Shown here: positions 9,712 to 18,837 of the stretch, piece by piece | How positions within the stretch are numbered: position 1 is the stretch's first letter | How the letters are laid out: each line of letters opens with the position of its first letter | DNA from: Natronorubrum bangense | GTDB lineage: Archaea > Halobacteriota > Halobacteria > Halobacteriales > Natrialbaceae | Assembly: GCF_004799645.1 (NCBI RefSeq) | Contig: NZ_CP031309.1 | Coordinates: forward strand, 51,466-115,465 | Reading direction: 5' to 3' | DNA length: 64,000 bases | The notes under the pieces: generated by a model | The model's input: the letters and a program-made list of their open reading frames with translations, nothing else | What the model was told of the DNA's origin: nothing | Databases searched by the model: none | Made by a program: the position numbers and the translations under genes

Positions 9712-9851
9712 TGAGTCAACCTCGAGGAGTTATAATTTGGTTGAATTTTTGGCTCTGCTGAAAAGACACAGGTCGAAACGGCAACTCACTGGCGATGATC
9801 CTCCGAGCGTTCACAGAGCCAGTGAAGCGGTTCACCGTAGACGAAGCTGCG

Positions 9852-10412
9852 TTACTCGAGCAGACCGAGTTCCTCGAGTCGTTTGACGATTACGTCGACG
9901 GCCTGTCTGGCGTCTTCGACCTGTTTTCCGCCAGTGACGACCAGTTTTCCGGAGCCAAAGAGCAGAGCGACGACCTCCGGTTCGTCAAGTCGGTACACCA
10001 GTCCGGGGAACTGCTCTGGTTCGTACTCGATGTTCTCGAGGCCGAGTCCGATGGCGATTGCGTTCAGGTTGAGGTTGCGCCCGAGGTCGGCACTGCTGAC
10101 GATGTTCTGGACGACAATCTCGGGATCATCTTCGACCTGAATCTGGAGGTCACGGAGCTCGTCGAAGACGATCTGCAGACTCTCATGAACGTCATCGGTG
10201 CTTTTCGCGCCGGTGCAGACGATCTTCCCCGACCGGAAGATCAGCGCGGCGGATTTGGGATTCTGGGTTCGGTAAACGAGACCAGGAAACTGCTCAGGGT
10301 CGTAATCGGCCCCTTCTAGGTCCATTGCGACACTCTGCAGATCGAGTTCCTGTCCGATACCGGTCGACGCTACGACGTTTTCAATGTTGATGGATTCCTT
10401 CGGGTCCGTCAT
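9852..10412 (-). CDS. tbp: TATA-box-binding protein (TBP)
   Basis: A protein of 186 residues, the standard archaeal TBP length, made of two imperfect direct repeats. Each repeat has a FPGLVYR element (about residues 45 and 135) and a FRSGKIVCTG / FGSGKLVVTG element. These form the saddle that binds TATA DNA and recruits TFB and RNA polymerase. The ATG at 10412 (MTDPKESINIENVVAS) is chosen over 10433. Haloarchaea often have several TBP paralogues; only this one is in the window. Confidence 0.95.
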   Translation of the reverse strand: MTDPKESINIENVVASTGIGQELDLQSVAMDLEGADYDPEQFPGLVYRTQNPKSAALIFRSGKIVCTGAKSTDDVHESLQIVFDELRDLQIQVEDDPEIVVQNIVSSADLGRNLNLNAIAIGLGLENIEYEPEQFPGLVYRLDEPEVVALLFGSGKLVVTGGKQVEDARQAVDVIVKRLEELGLLE

Positions 10413-10438
10413 CAGTCGCTCAAAAAGACGCAAGTATA

Positions 10439-10448
10439 CTTTATAAAG
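10439..10448 (-). promoter_or_regulatory. tbp TATA box
   Basis: The near-palindromic element CTTTATAAAG lies 27-36 bases before the tbp start codon at 10412, so the message would be nearly leaderless. Confidence 0.7.
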
Positions 10449-10539
10449 CCCCGTACTACTATCGTGATCATGTCTCGATCTGCGCCACTGTATGGCGCAT
10501 CGGCACTGACGAGAGTATCAAGTAGTGGTCGCAAGGTGT

Positions 10540-10640
10540 GATCTCCTCCGCAGCCTAAACCCGCTGCTTCGCAGAGTAGCCATCACTTGACCTTCTCCAC
10601 GCCCTGAAGGACGTGGAATCATGCGGAGTTTCCTGAGGAG
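10540..10640 (+). mobile_element. IS200/IS605-type end remnant with hairpin
   Basis: The 322-base gap between tbp and copA holds no gene. A hairpin CCACG-CCCTGAAGGA-CGTGG lies at 10597-10616, preceded by CTTCT and followed by AATC, a layout like the subterminal hairpins of haloarchaeal IS200/IS605 elements. Short inverted CTCCGCA / TGCGGAG copies flank it. No tnpA or tnpB is present. A related hairpin lies on the other side of copA at 13201. Confidence 0.45.
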
Positions 10641-10734
10641 TGTTCGCTCGTGAAACTAGTGCTCACAGTCTGTTTCTGGTGTTTGATGGATTGTGGGTTG
10701 AACGGTATCGAAACGAAAGGAGAGGTGAGGTCGG

Positions 10735-13023
10735 CTACAGCTCGAGGTTCCCGAGACGAGCGGAGTTCGTGATGACTGACAGGCTCGAGGTGAACATCGC
10801 GATCACTGCGATCACCGGGTGGAGCAGGCCGAAGAAGGCAATCGGGAGTGCCAGCGTATTGTAGATGAACGCCCAGAAGAGGTTCTGCTTGATCTTCGAG
10901 AAGATCCGCTCGGAGAGAGTAAAGGCATCGACGAGTCCCTCGAGGGAGCCCCGAACGAGGCTGACGTCGCTGGCCTGGATCGCGATGTCGGTGCCGGTGC
11001 CGATCGCGACGCCGACGTTGGCCTGTTTCAACGCGGGGGCGTCGTTGATGCCGTCGCCCACCATTGCCACGTTCTTGCCCTCCTCTTGGAGGTCACGGAC
11101 TTTCTCGATCTTGTCCTGGGGCAGGACGCCGGCCATGACGCGGTCGGGATCGATGTCGACCTCTTCGGCGATCGCGCGGGCGGTCCGCTCGTTGTCGCCG
11201 GTGATCATCCACGTCTCGATCCCGCGGTCGTGAAGCGTCTCGATGGGGATGTAGGAGTCGTCTTTGATCGTGTCCGCCGTACTCACGATGCCGACGACCT
11301 CGTCCTCGACGCCGACGAGTATCGTCGTTTTCCCCTCACCCTCGAGTTCGTCGAGTCTCGACCCGTAGAACGGCGGGATCTCGATCCCGACTTCCTCGAA
11401 GAACGTCACGTTCCCGACGTACACTCGGCTACCGTTGATGGTTGCCTCGACGCCTTTCCCGGGAACGCTATCGAACTCCTCGAGTTCGGCGAGTTCGATG
11501 CTCTCCTCCCCGGCGTACTCGATGATCGCCTGGCCGATCGGGTGTTCGCTCCCACGCTCGGCCGACGCCGCGAGGCGGACGACCTCGCGTTCATCGAGGA
11601 CATCTCCTGATTCGACGACGCCGCCGTCGCTCTGAACGCCGGCCTCGCCGGCGACCACGTCCGTCACGGAGTGATCTCCTTCCGTGATCGTCCCTGTCTT
11701 GTCGAGCACGACGGTGTCGATGTCCTTCATTGTCTGAATCGCCTCGCCGTCCCGGAAGAGGACGCCGTTTTCTGCGGCCTTGCCGGTCCCAGCCATTAGT
11801 GCAGTCGGCGTCGCCAGCCCGAGCGCACACGGACAGGCGATGACCAGCACCGCCACCGAGGCGAAGATGGCGAGCGTCAGTGGCTCCAGTGCCAGGTCGA
11901 CCCACGGCAGGTACGGCGCGCCGATTCCAGCGACGACCGCCATCGCGTCGGGGAACAGATACCACGCCAGAAACGAAAGCGCCGCGATTGTCAGCACGGT
12001 TGGGACGAAGACGTTCGTGACGCGGTCGGTGAGCGCCTGTATCGGTACTTTCGTCCCCTGGGCTTCCTCTACGAGATCGACGACCTGCGAGAGGAACGTG
12101 TCGTCGCCGATCTTCTCCGCCTCGACTTTGAGCATCCCGGCTCCGTTGACCGTGGAGCCGATGACCTCGTTGCCTTCCGCTTTCGTGACGGGATCGGACT
12201 CGCCGGTCACCATCGACTCGTCGACGCTGCTGCGGCCTTCGACGACGACGCCGTCGACGGGAACCTTCTCGCCCGGCCGGACGACCAGCACGTCGCCGAC
12301 CTCGACCTCCTCGATCGGGACCTCGATCTCCTCGCCATCACGGAGCACTCGAGCGGTCTCGGCTTGCATCGAGAGCAGCCCCTCGATAGCGGCACTCGCC
12401 CGGCCTTTTGCCCGATCCTCGAGGTACGAGCCAACGAGGTGAGAGGCCATGATCATCGCGCCGACGCCGGCGTAGTTCTCCATCGGTGTGACGAAGACCA
12501 TGACACCGGTCGCCCACGCGACGATCGTTCCGAGCGCAATCAGCGAGTCCATGTTGAACGTGCCGTTGCCTAACGCACGCAGCGCCGACGCGATCGTGGT
12601 TCGGCCGTAGTAGAACACCACGGGCGTCGCAAAGACGAGCAACAGCACGTCGATCTGGAACCCCGTGAGCGGATCGAGTGGGGTCCACATGAAGACCATC
12701 AGGAGGAGGATCGGTGACGTGACGATCCACGCCCGGATCGCCATCTGCCGGCGCGTCTGCAGTTCCTCTTCGCCTTCCATCCCCTTCTCGAGTGACTCCT
12801 CGCGGACGCCGTAGCCAGCGGAATCGACAGCCTCGACCAGCGTCTCGGCGTCGACGTCCGGATCGTGATGGACGTCGGCCCGCTCGGTCGCGAAGTTGAC
12901 CGACGCCTCCTCGACCCCGTCGACATCATCGAGGTGCTCCTCGATCGTCGAGGCACACGTCGCACACGACATTCCCGACAGGGAGAGGTCGGTGTGCTCG
13001 AGTTCTGATTGTGGAGATGTCAT
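10735..13023 (-). CDS. copA: Copper-translocating P1B-type ATPase
   Basis: A protein of 762 residues. The N-terminal heavy-metal domain has GMSCATC with C20 and C23. TGES follows at 273-276, the membrane metal site CPC at 397-399, the phosphorylated Asp D441 in DKTGTIT, then SEHPIG (the His-Pro motif of P1B ATPases) and GDGINDAPALK. CPC with one HMA domain indicates Cu+ export from the cytoplasm. The ATG at 13023 is preferred over 13062, leaving four residues before the HMA core. The downstream neighbour on the same strand has a Met-rich loop. It is bracketed by two IS605-like hairpins, suggesting past mobility. Confidence 0.95.
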   Translation of the reverse strand: MTSPQSELEHTDLSLSGMSCATCASTIEEHLDDVDGVEEASVNFATERADVHHDPDVDAETLVEAVDSAGYGVREESLEKGMEGEEELQTRRQMAIRAWIVTSPILLLMVFMWTPLDPLTGFQIDVLLLVFATPVVFYYGRTTIASALRALGNGTFNMDSLIALGTIVAWATGVMVFVTPMENYAGVGAMIMASHLVGSYLEDRAKGRASAAIEGLLSMQAETARVLRDGEEIEVPIEEVEVGDVLVVRPGEKVPVDGVVVEGRSSVDESMVTGESDPVTKAEGNEVIGSTVNGAGMLKVEAEKIGDDTFLSQVVDLVEEAQGTKVPIQALTDRVTNVFVPTVLTIAALSFLAWYLFPDAMAVVAGIGAPYLPWVDLALEPLTLAIFASVAVLVIACPCALGLATPTALMAGTGKAAENGVLFRDGEAIQTMKDIDTVVLDKTGTITEGDHSVTDVVAGEAGVQSDGGVVESGDVLDEREVVRLAASAERGSEHPIGQAIIEYAGEESIELAELEEFDSVPGKGVEATINGSRVYVGNVTFFEEVGIEIPPFYGSRLDELEGEGKTTILVGVEDEVVGIVSTADTIKDDSYIPIETLHDRGIETWMITGDNERTARAIAEEVDIDPDRVMAGVLPQDKIEKVRDLQEEGKNVAMVGDGINDAPALKQANVGVAIGTGTDIAIQASDVSLVRGSLEGLVDAFTLSERIFSKIKQNLFWAFIYNTLALPIAFFGLLHPVIAVIAMFTSSLSVITNSARLGNLEL

Positions 13024-13179
13024 TGTGGATCCCTCAGTGTAGAATACGGGCTTGTCCTTCAAGCGGTTTCTCGTTAAAAAACCTCGAGCGAAGACGGAGC
13101 AAATCTTCGAATCAAAAGGCTATGCTTCGGCTAGCTCGAGTATAGATGCAATCGCTCGTAACGCAGTTCGTGTTTTCGT

Positions 13180-13260
13180 GTGCTGTATACGTTGACGTCC
13201 TCCTGCGCCTAAAGTCGCAGGAATCCCGTGGTATTGCGCCTGTTCAGCGTATAATACTAC
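13180..13260 (+). mobile_element. IS200/IS605-type end remnant with hairpin
   Basis: Within the 319-base gap before copA, a hairpin TCCTGCG-CCTAAAGT-CGCAGGA occupies 13201-13222, preceded by GACG and followed by ATCCCGTGG. This matches the general form of haloarchaeal IS200/IS605 end hairpins. No transposase is left. Nothing else is recognised in the gap. Confidence 0.45.
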
Positions 13261-13342
13261 CAAGCCACTCCAGTTACAGAGGGGGCTACCAATACGCGTT
13301 ACCGCACCTTCGAAACCCAAATCCTAATACAGAGTGACAATA

Positions 13343-13699
13343 TTATCTCTCCCGTTCCAGACGCTCTCGGCGTTGCTCAAATTCTTCATCGGAAAGGTCG
13401 CCACGTGCGTAAGCTGCTCGTAGCTCTTCAACTGCTGGATCTGTCTGTCGTGACTGTGACTGACGAAGGACACTGTAGAGTAAATATCCGATTCCAAGAA
13501 TCACGAATAACGGAATGACCGACATCATAAACCACATCCACGTAGCTCCGGTTCCATCCCACATCCCGCCGTTCCACATATGTCCCCCACCCCACAGACC
13601 CATCAGCGGTATCATGAGTGCCATCAGGAGAAACGACAAGAAAAGAATCGCAGCGACCACGATAAAAAACGTTCGTACCAGTGAATCGTCAGTTGCCAT
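13343..13699 (-). CDS. Small two-helix membrane protein with C-terminal SHOCT domain and Met-rich loop
   Basis: A protein of 118 residues. Two membrane helices (about 10-35 and 57-79) enclose a loop rich in Gly, His, Met and Trp (GGGHMWNGGMWDG). The C-terminus is a SHOCT module (VEELRAAYARGDLSDEEFEQR), a short helical pair often found at the ends of membrane or oligomerising proteins. The ATG at 13699 is chosen; the frame is open further upstream without likeness. The position before copA on the same strand and the Met/His loop suggest a copper link, but that is inference. Confidence 0.75.
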   Translation of the reverse strand: MATDDSLVRTFFIVVAAILFLSFLLMALMIPLMGLWGGGHMWNGGMWDGTGATWMWFMMSVIPLFVILGIGYLLYSVLRQSQSRQTDPAVEELRAAYARGDLSDEEFEQRRERLERER

Positions 13700-13866
13700 G
13701 TCTACAACCACATTGACTCCAGTCTTGAAACTGTGGGGGGCAGGATTGTGGAAATTTACATCCCGAACTCGTGCTCGCTGAACGGATTGTGTGGTTGCGA
13801 ATACCCGGTATTTGCTGAACGGGATTGTCTTCAGGTTGCTAAACCACGACACGTATGAGAAGGTCG

Positions 13867-14346
13867 TTACCGGGTATACGTACAATACACCCTGAGACTG
13901 ACGGACAGTCCTCCAACAACAGCGGGAGTAAGGACTATTCCGACGAGAAAGAAAAACTGAACTCCGCCAACTTCCGCAGGTGAGACAAACCAATTCCTGT
14001 CAAGTACAAAGTAGGCAACACCGTTGAGTAGTGCAACGAACGAAAGGCCGACGAGAAGTAGAATGACAACGGTTCCGATGGTTCCGATGAATGGTAGCCA
14101 CTTATGTTCGTTTCGGTAGGTGTCTATTTGACTTGTCCCGTTCTTCACGATGTATTTGGTGACAGATAACGATATAGCCCCAAGAAAACAAGTGCCTGCC
14201 AGTACCAACGGGATTTCGGCAACCGGGTTACTCATCGCCGATTGTTTGACTCCAATCCACAGCACGACGCCGATTGTTCCGATCAGGAGTAACACGGAAG
14301 GCGTTCGTTCGACGAATGGAACGTTATTTTCGATATCTTCTCCCAT
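13867..14346 (-). CDS. Hypothetical membrane protein, four helices
   Basis: A protein of 159 residues that I do not recognise. Four hydrophobic segments (about residues 15-33, 43-62, 84-112 and 127-150) are joined by short charged loops; the N-terminus is acidic. Codon use is less GC-biased than that of the core genes, like the AT-rich DNA beside it, which fits acquired DNA. Confidence 0.6.
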   Translation of the reverse strand: MGEDIENNVPFVERTPSVLLLIGTIGVVLWIGVKQSAMSNPVAEIPLVLAGTCFLGAISLSVTKYIVKNGTSQIDTYRNEHKWLPFIGTIGTVVILLLVGLSFVALLNGVAYFVLDRNWFVSPAEVGGVQFFFLVGIVLTPAVVGGLSVSLRVYCTYTR

Positions 14347-14629
14347 AGAACTATCTTCCGATAAATAATACAGGCATTAGTAATTTAGGTAAGTTAACGT
14401 ATTCCGTTCAGCAATCTTGGCATCCGCAACTACAGCAGATTTCTTTAATATAGCAATATAGGATTTATTAAAATTGGACTGGTCTTCATCATCACGTTGT
14501 GTATCTTGGTTGTCCCAGTTGCGACAACAAAGTATACAGTATTTATTAGTGATTGTCATGAACACGTAGCTGTACGAAAATGGCGATCTTAGAATCACGA
14601 CAGCACAGCGGAGTCGGGGTCTCGAGCCC

Positions 14630-15880
14630 ATGACCGGAGAGTCGGACACGATCCGCTGGTCACACAAATCTTTCGAGGAGTTACAGACGTTCTGGAATAC
14701 ACAGATCGAACCGGCACTGCAACGCGCCGGCCACGATCTCGACGAGCGTCCGACCTATCAGGATCTTCTCGACACCGGCTACGGTGGCATTCAGTACACG
14801 CTCCGAGAACACCACGAGATGACGCTCGGAGCATTTCTCGAGACTGTCGGCTACGCTGATGGCCCCAGTGCGGACGGCGGCTATCCGTGGATGATCGATG
14901 ACGAGACGACGATCGATGAACTCGAGTTGTATCTCGAAAGCCTCGAGCGACGACGCAATCTGGCCGAGTCGACGATCAAGAGCAAGCAGGCCCGGTTGGC
15001 GACCTACGCGCGAGTGTACCGGGATCTCCACGGACAGGCAACACTCGTGACTCGAGTCGCTGCTCCTGACGACGAAGCTGATGAGATTCAGCGAGTGCTT
15101 GCTGTCTTCGATGAACTCAATCAGGAGTTGGGAAGCGATGAGTCCAAACTTCGGTATCTGAGCGATATTCAGCAGTTCTATGAACATCTCCAACGGCGAG
15201 CAAAAGCCAGTTTCAACCCGACTGCATCGATTGCGGCCGAATACGGCTGGACGCGAACGAAAAAGGACAATCAGCCGCTTTCGAGTCAGCAGGTTCGGCG
15301 GCTGTACGGCGTCACGGAGACGGCCAGTGAACAACTGCTCGTGCTTGCGCTGTGTGCATGGGGACTCCGTCGGAGCGAAGTAGCCGCGTTGCACGTCTCT
15401 CAGCTCGTCCTCGAGGGTGAACAACCACATATCGCGTTCGATGACGATCGAAAGAACGGCCCCGGAACCGTTGCGCTGATCTACGGTGTGCCCGAACTAT
15501 CCGACCGGATTGACGCGCTCAGCAGTGGGACGCAAGAGTGGAACGGGTATCTGTTCCCCTCGAAAGCGTCCTCGAGCGGCCATATTACGGGCGAAACGGT
15601 ACAGGCACGGTTCAAGCGACTCGCTGATCGGGCAGCCGTTCGTGTCCGTGGTGAGCAACCGACGTCGAAGATGGGGCGTCGGTTCTGGTATACGACGTAT
15701 AACCAGGCGATGAACGCGTTGCTCGAGAATCTGGACGTGATCGCCACGGAGCAAGGAAGTGCTGACTCGTCTGTGGTGCTAAAGAGCTATCTCTCGGAAG
15801 CTGAGCGACGGGAGTATCGGCGCGAATTCATGCGAGAACGGCTCGCAGATGCGTTCGAGCAGCGACCACAGCCGTCGTGA
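14630..15880 (+). CDS. Tyrosine recombinase/integrase-like protein (orphan)
   Basis: A protein of 416 residues. The middle resembles the SAM-like arm/core-binding domain of integrases (VFDELNQELGSDESKLRYLSDIQQFYEHL). The C-terminal half resembles the catalytic domain: GLRRSE holds the first catalytic Arg (R247), and a KSYL segment near the end may hold the Tyr nucleophile. The usual HxxR box is hard to see (GRRFWYTTYNQAMN stands in its place), so activity is uncertain. No attachment site or other phage/plasmid gene is adjacent. Low-GC DNA on both sides suggests it belonged to an integrated element. Confidence 0.7.
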   Translation: MTGESDTIRWSHKSFEELQTFWNTQIEPALQRAGHDLDERPTYQDLLDTGYGGIQYTLREHHEMTLGAFLETVGYADGPSADGGYPWMIDDETTIDELELYLESLERRRNLAESTIKSKQARLATYARVYRDLHGQATLVTRVAAPDDEADEIQRVLAVFDELNQELGSDESKLRYLSDIQQFYEHLQRRAKASFNPTASIAAEYGWTRTKKDNQPLSSQQVRRLYGVTETASEQLLVLALCAWGLRRSEVAALHVSQLVLEGEQPHIAFDDDRKNGPGTVALIYGVPELSDRIDALSSGTQEWNGYLFPSKASSSGHITGETVQARFKRLADRAAVRVRGEQPTSKMGRRFWYTTYNQAMNALLENLDVIATEQGSADSSVVLKSYLSEAERREYRREFMRERLADAFEQRPQPS

Positions 15881-15895
15881 GTACAGAGCTGTCAC

Positions 15896-15912
15896 GGCAT
15901 GGCGGCCATGCC
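15896..15912 (+). terminator. Hairpin after the recombinase gene
   Basis: A perfect palindrome GGCATGGC-G-GCCATGCC starts 15 bases after the recombinase stop. No T tract follows, so its role as terminator is a guess. Confidence 0.35.
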
Positions 15913-16287
15913 AGCTGTCGACTGACGTTAGAATGGACGATTTGCTGACGCTTTCGGGGTGACTGTTGACGAGACAACACATTCGTCAGGAAACGGTGTT
16001 GGAATGTGTATCCGTTTGTGAGTGGTGTGTGTTCTGTAGAACCACTTATCATATATTTATAACGATTCCAGCCATTAGTATTGTGCCAAACATACAATAA
16101 ATAACAGGTACAAAACACAGCTACCAATTCCGCATACGGTGAACAGTAGCCCCTATTTACAGATAAGTAATGTTTAAGCCGAGAGCAGTCGACAAATCAC
16201 CCGCTATTAGATTGGTTTTGATATTATGTCCACTCCCGAGATCAGCTCAGATTATGAATCCCGTGGGAGCGGCTTGCCTACTATTGT

Positions 16288-16303
16288 GATATTTTTGAAT
16301 ATC
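16288..16303. promoter_or_regulatory. Palindromic candidate operator before the first ABC ATPase
   Basis: GATATT-TTTG-AATATC is a perfect 6-base inverted repeat just upstream of the TATA box. Its TTTTTGAATAT core recurs before the solute-binding protein gene (21149) and the MmsA gene (45721). Confidence 0.4.
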
Positions 16304-16318
16304 CATATGGGGTAGGTA

Positions 16319-16328
16319 TTTTTATAAA
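16319..16328 (+). promoter_or_regulatory. TATA box upstream of the ABC ATPase operon
   Basis: TTTTTATAAA with predicted initiation near 16350, giving about 115 bases of leader before the ATG at 16470. An in-frame TTG lies right at the predicted start (16350) but encodes a non-family extension. Confidence 0.55.
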
Positions 16329-16469
16329 CTAATCGTATTTCGGTCAGGGTTGCTGTATCGTGTAGAATGCAGCCAACTCAATCTCAGGTCAGAGAGCCGT
16401 CGTGTTCGATGGGGTGTACTGACTGCAGAGCAGGTAAAGCTAAATGCTCGCTACACACAGTGTGCATTG

Positions 16470-17597
16470 ATGACGGCTAGCGCAATTTCGATCGAGTCAG
16501 TGACTAAGTCATTTCACACCGAGACGGTCCTCCGAGACATCGAGCTAGAAGTTGAGGATGGCGAGTTCTGTGTCGTTCTCGGGCCGAGTGGCTGCGGGAA
16601 GAGTACACTTCTCAAATGTATTGCGGGGTTGATCGAATCGGATGCAGGCACGATCACACTTAGCGGCCGCGACACAGCGAGCATGTCGGTTCAGGATCGG
16701 AACCTCGGCTACGTGTTTCAGGAGTTCGAAGAGACGTTGTTCCCGCACAAGACGGTCGCCGAGAACATCGCGTTTGGACTCGAGCAAGGGGAGAAAGAAC
16801 GCTCGGAGTCGGAGATCGAGACGACGATCGACGAGATGCTGGCGTTGTTAGCGATCGAGGAGACGCGAGATGACCTTCCGGGTTCGCTCTCGGGTGGGCA
16901 ACAACAGCGCGTTGAGCTAGCGCGTCAGCTAAGCCGTGAATGTGAGGTCATGCTGTTCGATGATCCGCTGGCCGACCTCGACTACAAATTACAAAAGCGA
17001 ATGGAACTCGAGATGCGGAGCCTCCATTCGACGTTCGAGAGCACGTTCCTCTACATTACGCACAACCAGGACCAAGCGCTCAAACTCGCCGACAAACTAG
17101 TCGTGATGAACGAAGGGATGATCGAACAGGTTGGGACACCCGAGACGGTGTATCACAATCCACAGACAGCGTTCGTCTGCCGGTTCGTCGGTGACTCGAA
17201 CGCACTGGTTACAGACGGGAAACCGACTGCAGTCGACGACGGTGTTATTGAAGTCTCGACTGAAATCGGGCCGATCATGGCAACCGCACAGAACGGGGCC
17301 GAAAAAGAGGAGGGCATGGTCATCGTTCGTCCCGAAGCCGTCTCACTTGCCACGGACGACTGCGATGTGACGGTTACTGGTGTCCTCGAGGGACAGACGT
17401 ACACTGGTGAAACGACCGAGTTTGCGATATCACTCGACGGACTCGACCGGGATTTCTACGTTGTCGCCCCGAACAACCCTGATATCGGGGCTGTTGGTGA
17501 ATCAATCGAGTTGGGGTGGGATGTTGACGATGCCCTCTACTTCGACAAGCTCAGTGTAACCGATACTGTTACCACCGCCGACCTCATTGACGAATGA
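16470..17597 (+). CDS. ABC transporter ATP-binding protein, PotA-like, with non-canonical Walker B
   Basis: A protein of 375 residues. Walker A GPSGCGKST lies near residue 37, the Q-loop YVFQEFEETLFPH near 85, the signature LSGGQQQRVELARQL near 138, the H-loop YITHNQDQA near 195, and a C-terminal TOBE-like regulatory domain of beta strands follows. Walker B reads MLFDDPLADLD: the usual catalytic Glu after the Asp is itself an Asp. The next gene is a second ATPase with a normal Walker B, overlapping by ATGA, so the two probably form an asymmetric heterodimer powering the permeases at 22602 and 25540. PotA-type systems import polyamines, opines or similar amines; the substrate here is not known. 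Confidence 0.88.
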   Translation: MTASAISIESVTKSFHTETVLRDIELEVEDGEFCVVLGPSGCGKSTLLKCIAGLIESDAGTITLSGRDTASMSVQDRNLGYVFQEFEETLFPHKTVAENIAFGLEQGEKERSESEIETTIDEMLALLAIEETRDDLPGSLSGGQQQRVELARQLSRECEVMLFDDPLADLDYKLQKRMELEMRSLHSTFESTFLYITHNQDQALKLADKLVVMNEGMIEQVGTPETVYHNPQTAFVCRFVGDSNALVTDGKPTAVDDGVIEVSTEIGPIMATAQNGAEKEEGMVIVRPEAVSLATDDCDVTVTGVLEGQTYTGETTEFAISLDGLDRDFYVVAPNNPDIGAVGESIELGWDVDDALYFDKLSVTDTVTTADLIDE

Positions 17598-18802
17598 CAA
17601 TGTCTGACACAGAATCCTCCGAGGCGGATGCCTCGACAGTCGAACCGTCATTGGAAGACAGCACGCAGGAAGTCGCACTCGACGTCCGTGGGCTGACGAA
17701 AATCTACCCCGACGGGACACTTGCCGTCGATGACATCGATTTCAGTATCAACGATGGTGACTTCTGCGTGTTGATCGGTCCCAGCGGCTGTGGGAAGTCG
17801 ACGACGCTGCACTCGCTTGTCGGCAAAATTCCGGTGACCGAGGGCGAGATACGACTCGGTGGCGAAGAGATCACCGACGCACCCACGTATGAACGCGATA
17901 TCGGGCTCGTGTTTCAGGACTTTCAGCTGTTTCCACATCTGACCGTCGGAGAAAACATCGAGTACGGACTGCAACGTCTCCAGTTCGACGCGGACGAGCA
18001 AGAGAAACGTGTCACCGATATTGTCGAGATGATGCGCCTCGAGCCGCTTATCGACCGCCAACCAGAGGAGCTCTCCGCCGGGCAAAAACAGCGCGTCGCA
18101 CTCGCTCGGAGTATGGTCCTCGAGCCGAAGCTGCTCCTGCTCGACGAGCCACTGGGGGACATGGATTACAAGCTCCAGAAACACATGGAGCGAGAACTGC
18201 TTCGGCTCCACCGCGAGCTCGATACGACGTTCGTCTACGTGACCCACGATCAGACACAGGCGATGCGACTTGCCGACCAGATCGTCGTCATGAATGATGG
18301 GAAAGTCGAACAATCCGACTCCGTTGAGCGCGTCTACAACGAGCCGGCGACAGCGTTCGTTTCGGCGTTCGTCGGCGACTCGAACACGTTCACTGGTGAA
18401 CTAACCGACGTCACCGACGATGGTCGCTACGCGCACATCGATACGCCACTTGGGACGTTTCTTGCGACGACGGCGAACCTGCGATCCGAACCGACAGCGC
18501 TCGTCGGTGAGCAGGTCCCCTTCTCGGTCCGTCCACAGTATCTCGAAGTCGATGACGAACTTGACAACAGCGTCGACTGCCAGGTTGACGACGTGATTCA
18601 TCAACCTGGGTCGGGGACGCAGGTAATTCTCGAGGCGACGACGGCCGACGGAACTGCACACGAACTCCAACTGAAGTCGTTCGACCGAATCGAGCCATCG
18701 GAGACCGTCTCCATCGGGTGGAGTGCAGATCACGCGACGTTACTCGAGCAGACCAGCGTTGTCGACGGAATCGACCTCGAGAAAGATATCCTCGGCGAGT
18801 AG
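17594..18802 (+). CDS. ABC transporter ATP-binding protein, PotA-like
   Basis: A protein of 402 residues. After an acidic N-terminal tail come Walker A GPSGCGKST (near residue 63), Q-loop LVFQDFQLFPHL, signature LSAGQKQRVALARSM, Walker B LLLLDEPLGDMD with the normal Glu, H-loop VYVTHDQTQAM, and a C-terminal TOBE-like domain. Its start overlaps the stop of the first ATPase (ATGA); an ATG two codons later is equally possible. Within the pair this is the subunit with the fully canonical ATPase site. Confidence 0.9.
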   Translation: MTMSDTESSEADASTVEPSLEDSTQEVALDVRGLTKIYPDGTLAVDDIDFSINDGDFCVLIGPSGCGKSTTLHSLVGKIPVTEGEIRLGGEEITDAPTYERDIGLVFQDFQLFPHLTVGENIEYGLQRLQFDADEQEKRVTDIVEMMRLEPLIDRQPEELSAGQKQRVALARSMVLEPKLLLLDEPLGDMDYKLQKHMERELLRLHRELDTTFVYVTHDQTQAMRLADQIVVMNDGKVEQSDSVERVYNEPATAFVSAFVGDSNTFTGELTDVTDDGRYAHIDTPLGTFLATTANLRSEPTALVGEQVPFSVRPQYLEVDDELDNSVDCQVDDVIHQPGSGTQVILEATTADGTAHELQLKSFDRIEPSETVSIGWSADHATLLEQTSVVDGIDLEKDILGE

Positions 18803-18837
18803 GCGGCAGGCAGCCGAGTCGCAGCCACCTTCGACTG

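Larger units (their letters stand above)
15881..16469. other. AT-rich intergenic region upstream of the ABC transporter
   Basis: This 589-base stretch has clearly lower GC than its surroundings and no convincing gene. It holds the hairpin above and a spaced inverted repeat ACACATTC / GAATGTGT (15977-15984 and 16002-16009). A palindrome GATATT-TTTG-AATATC lies at 16288-16303, and the TATA box of the next gene at 16319-16328. Confidence 0.6.

Noticed and set aside
9751..9820. GGCTCTG / CAGAGCC inverted ends 70 bases apart between HalOD1 and tbp genes
   Set aside because: Only seven bases long and no other IS sign; likely chance.
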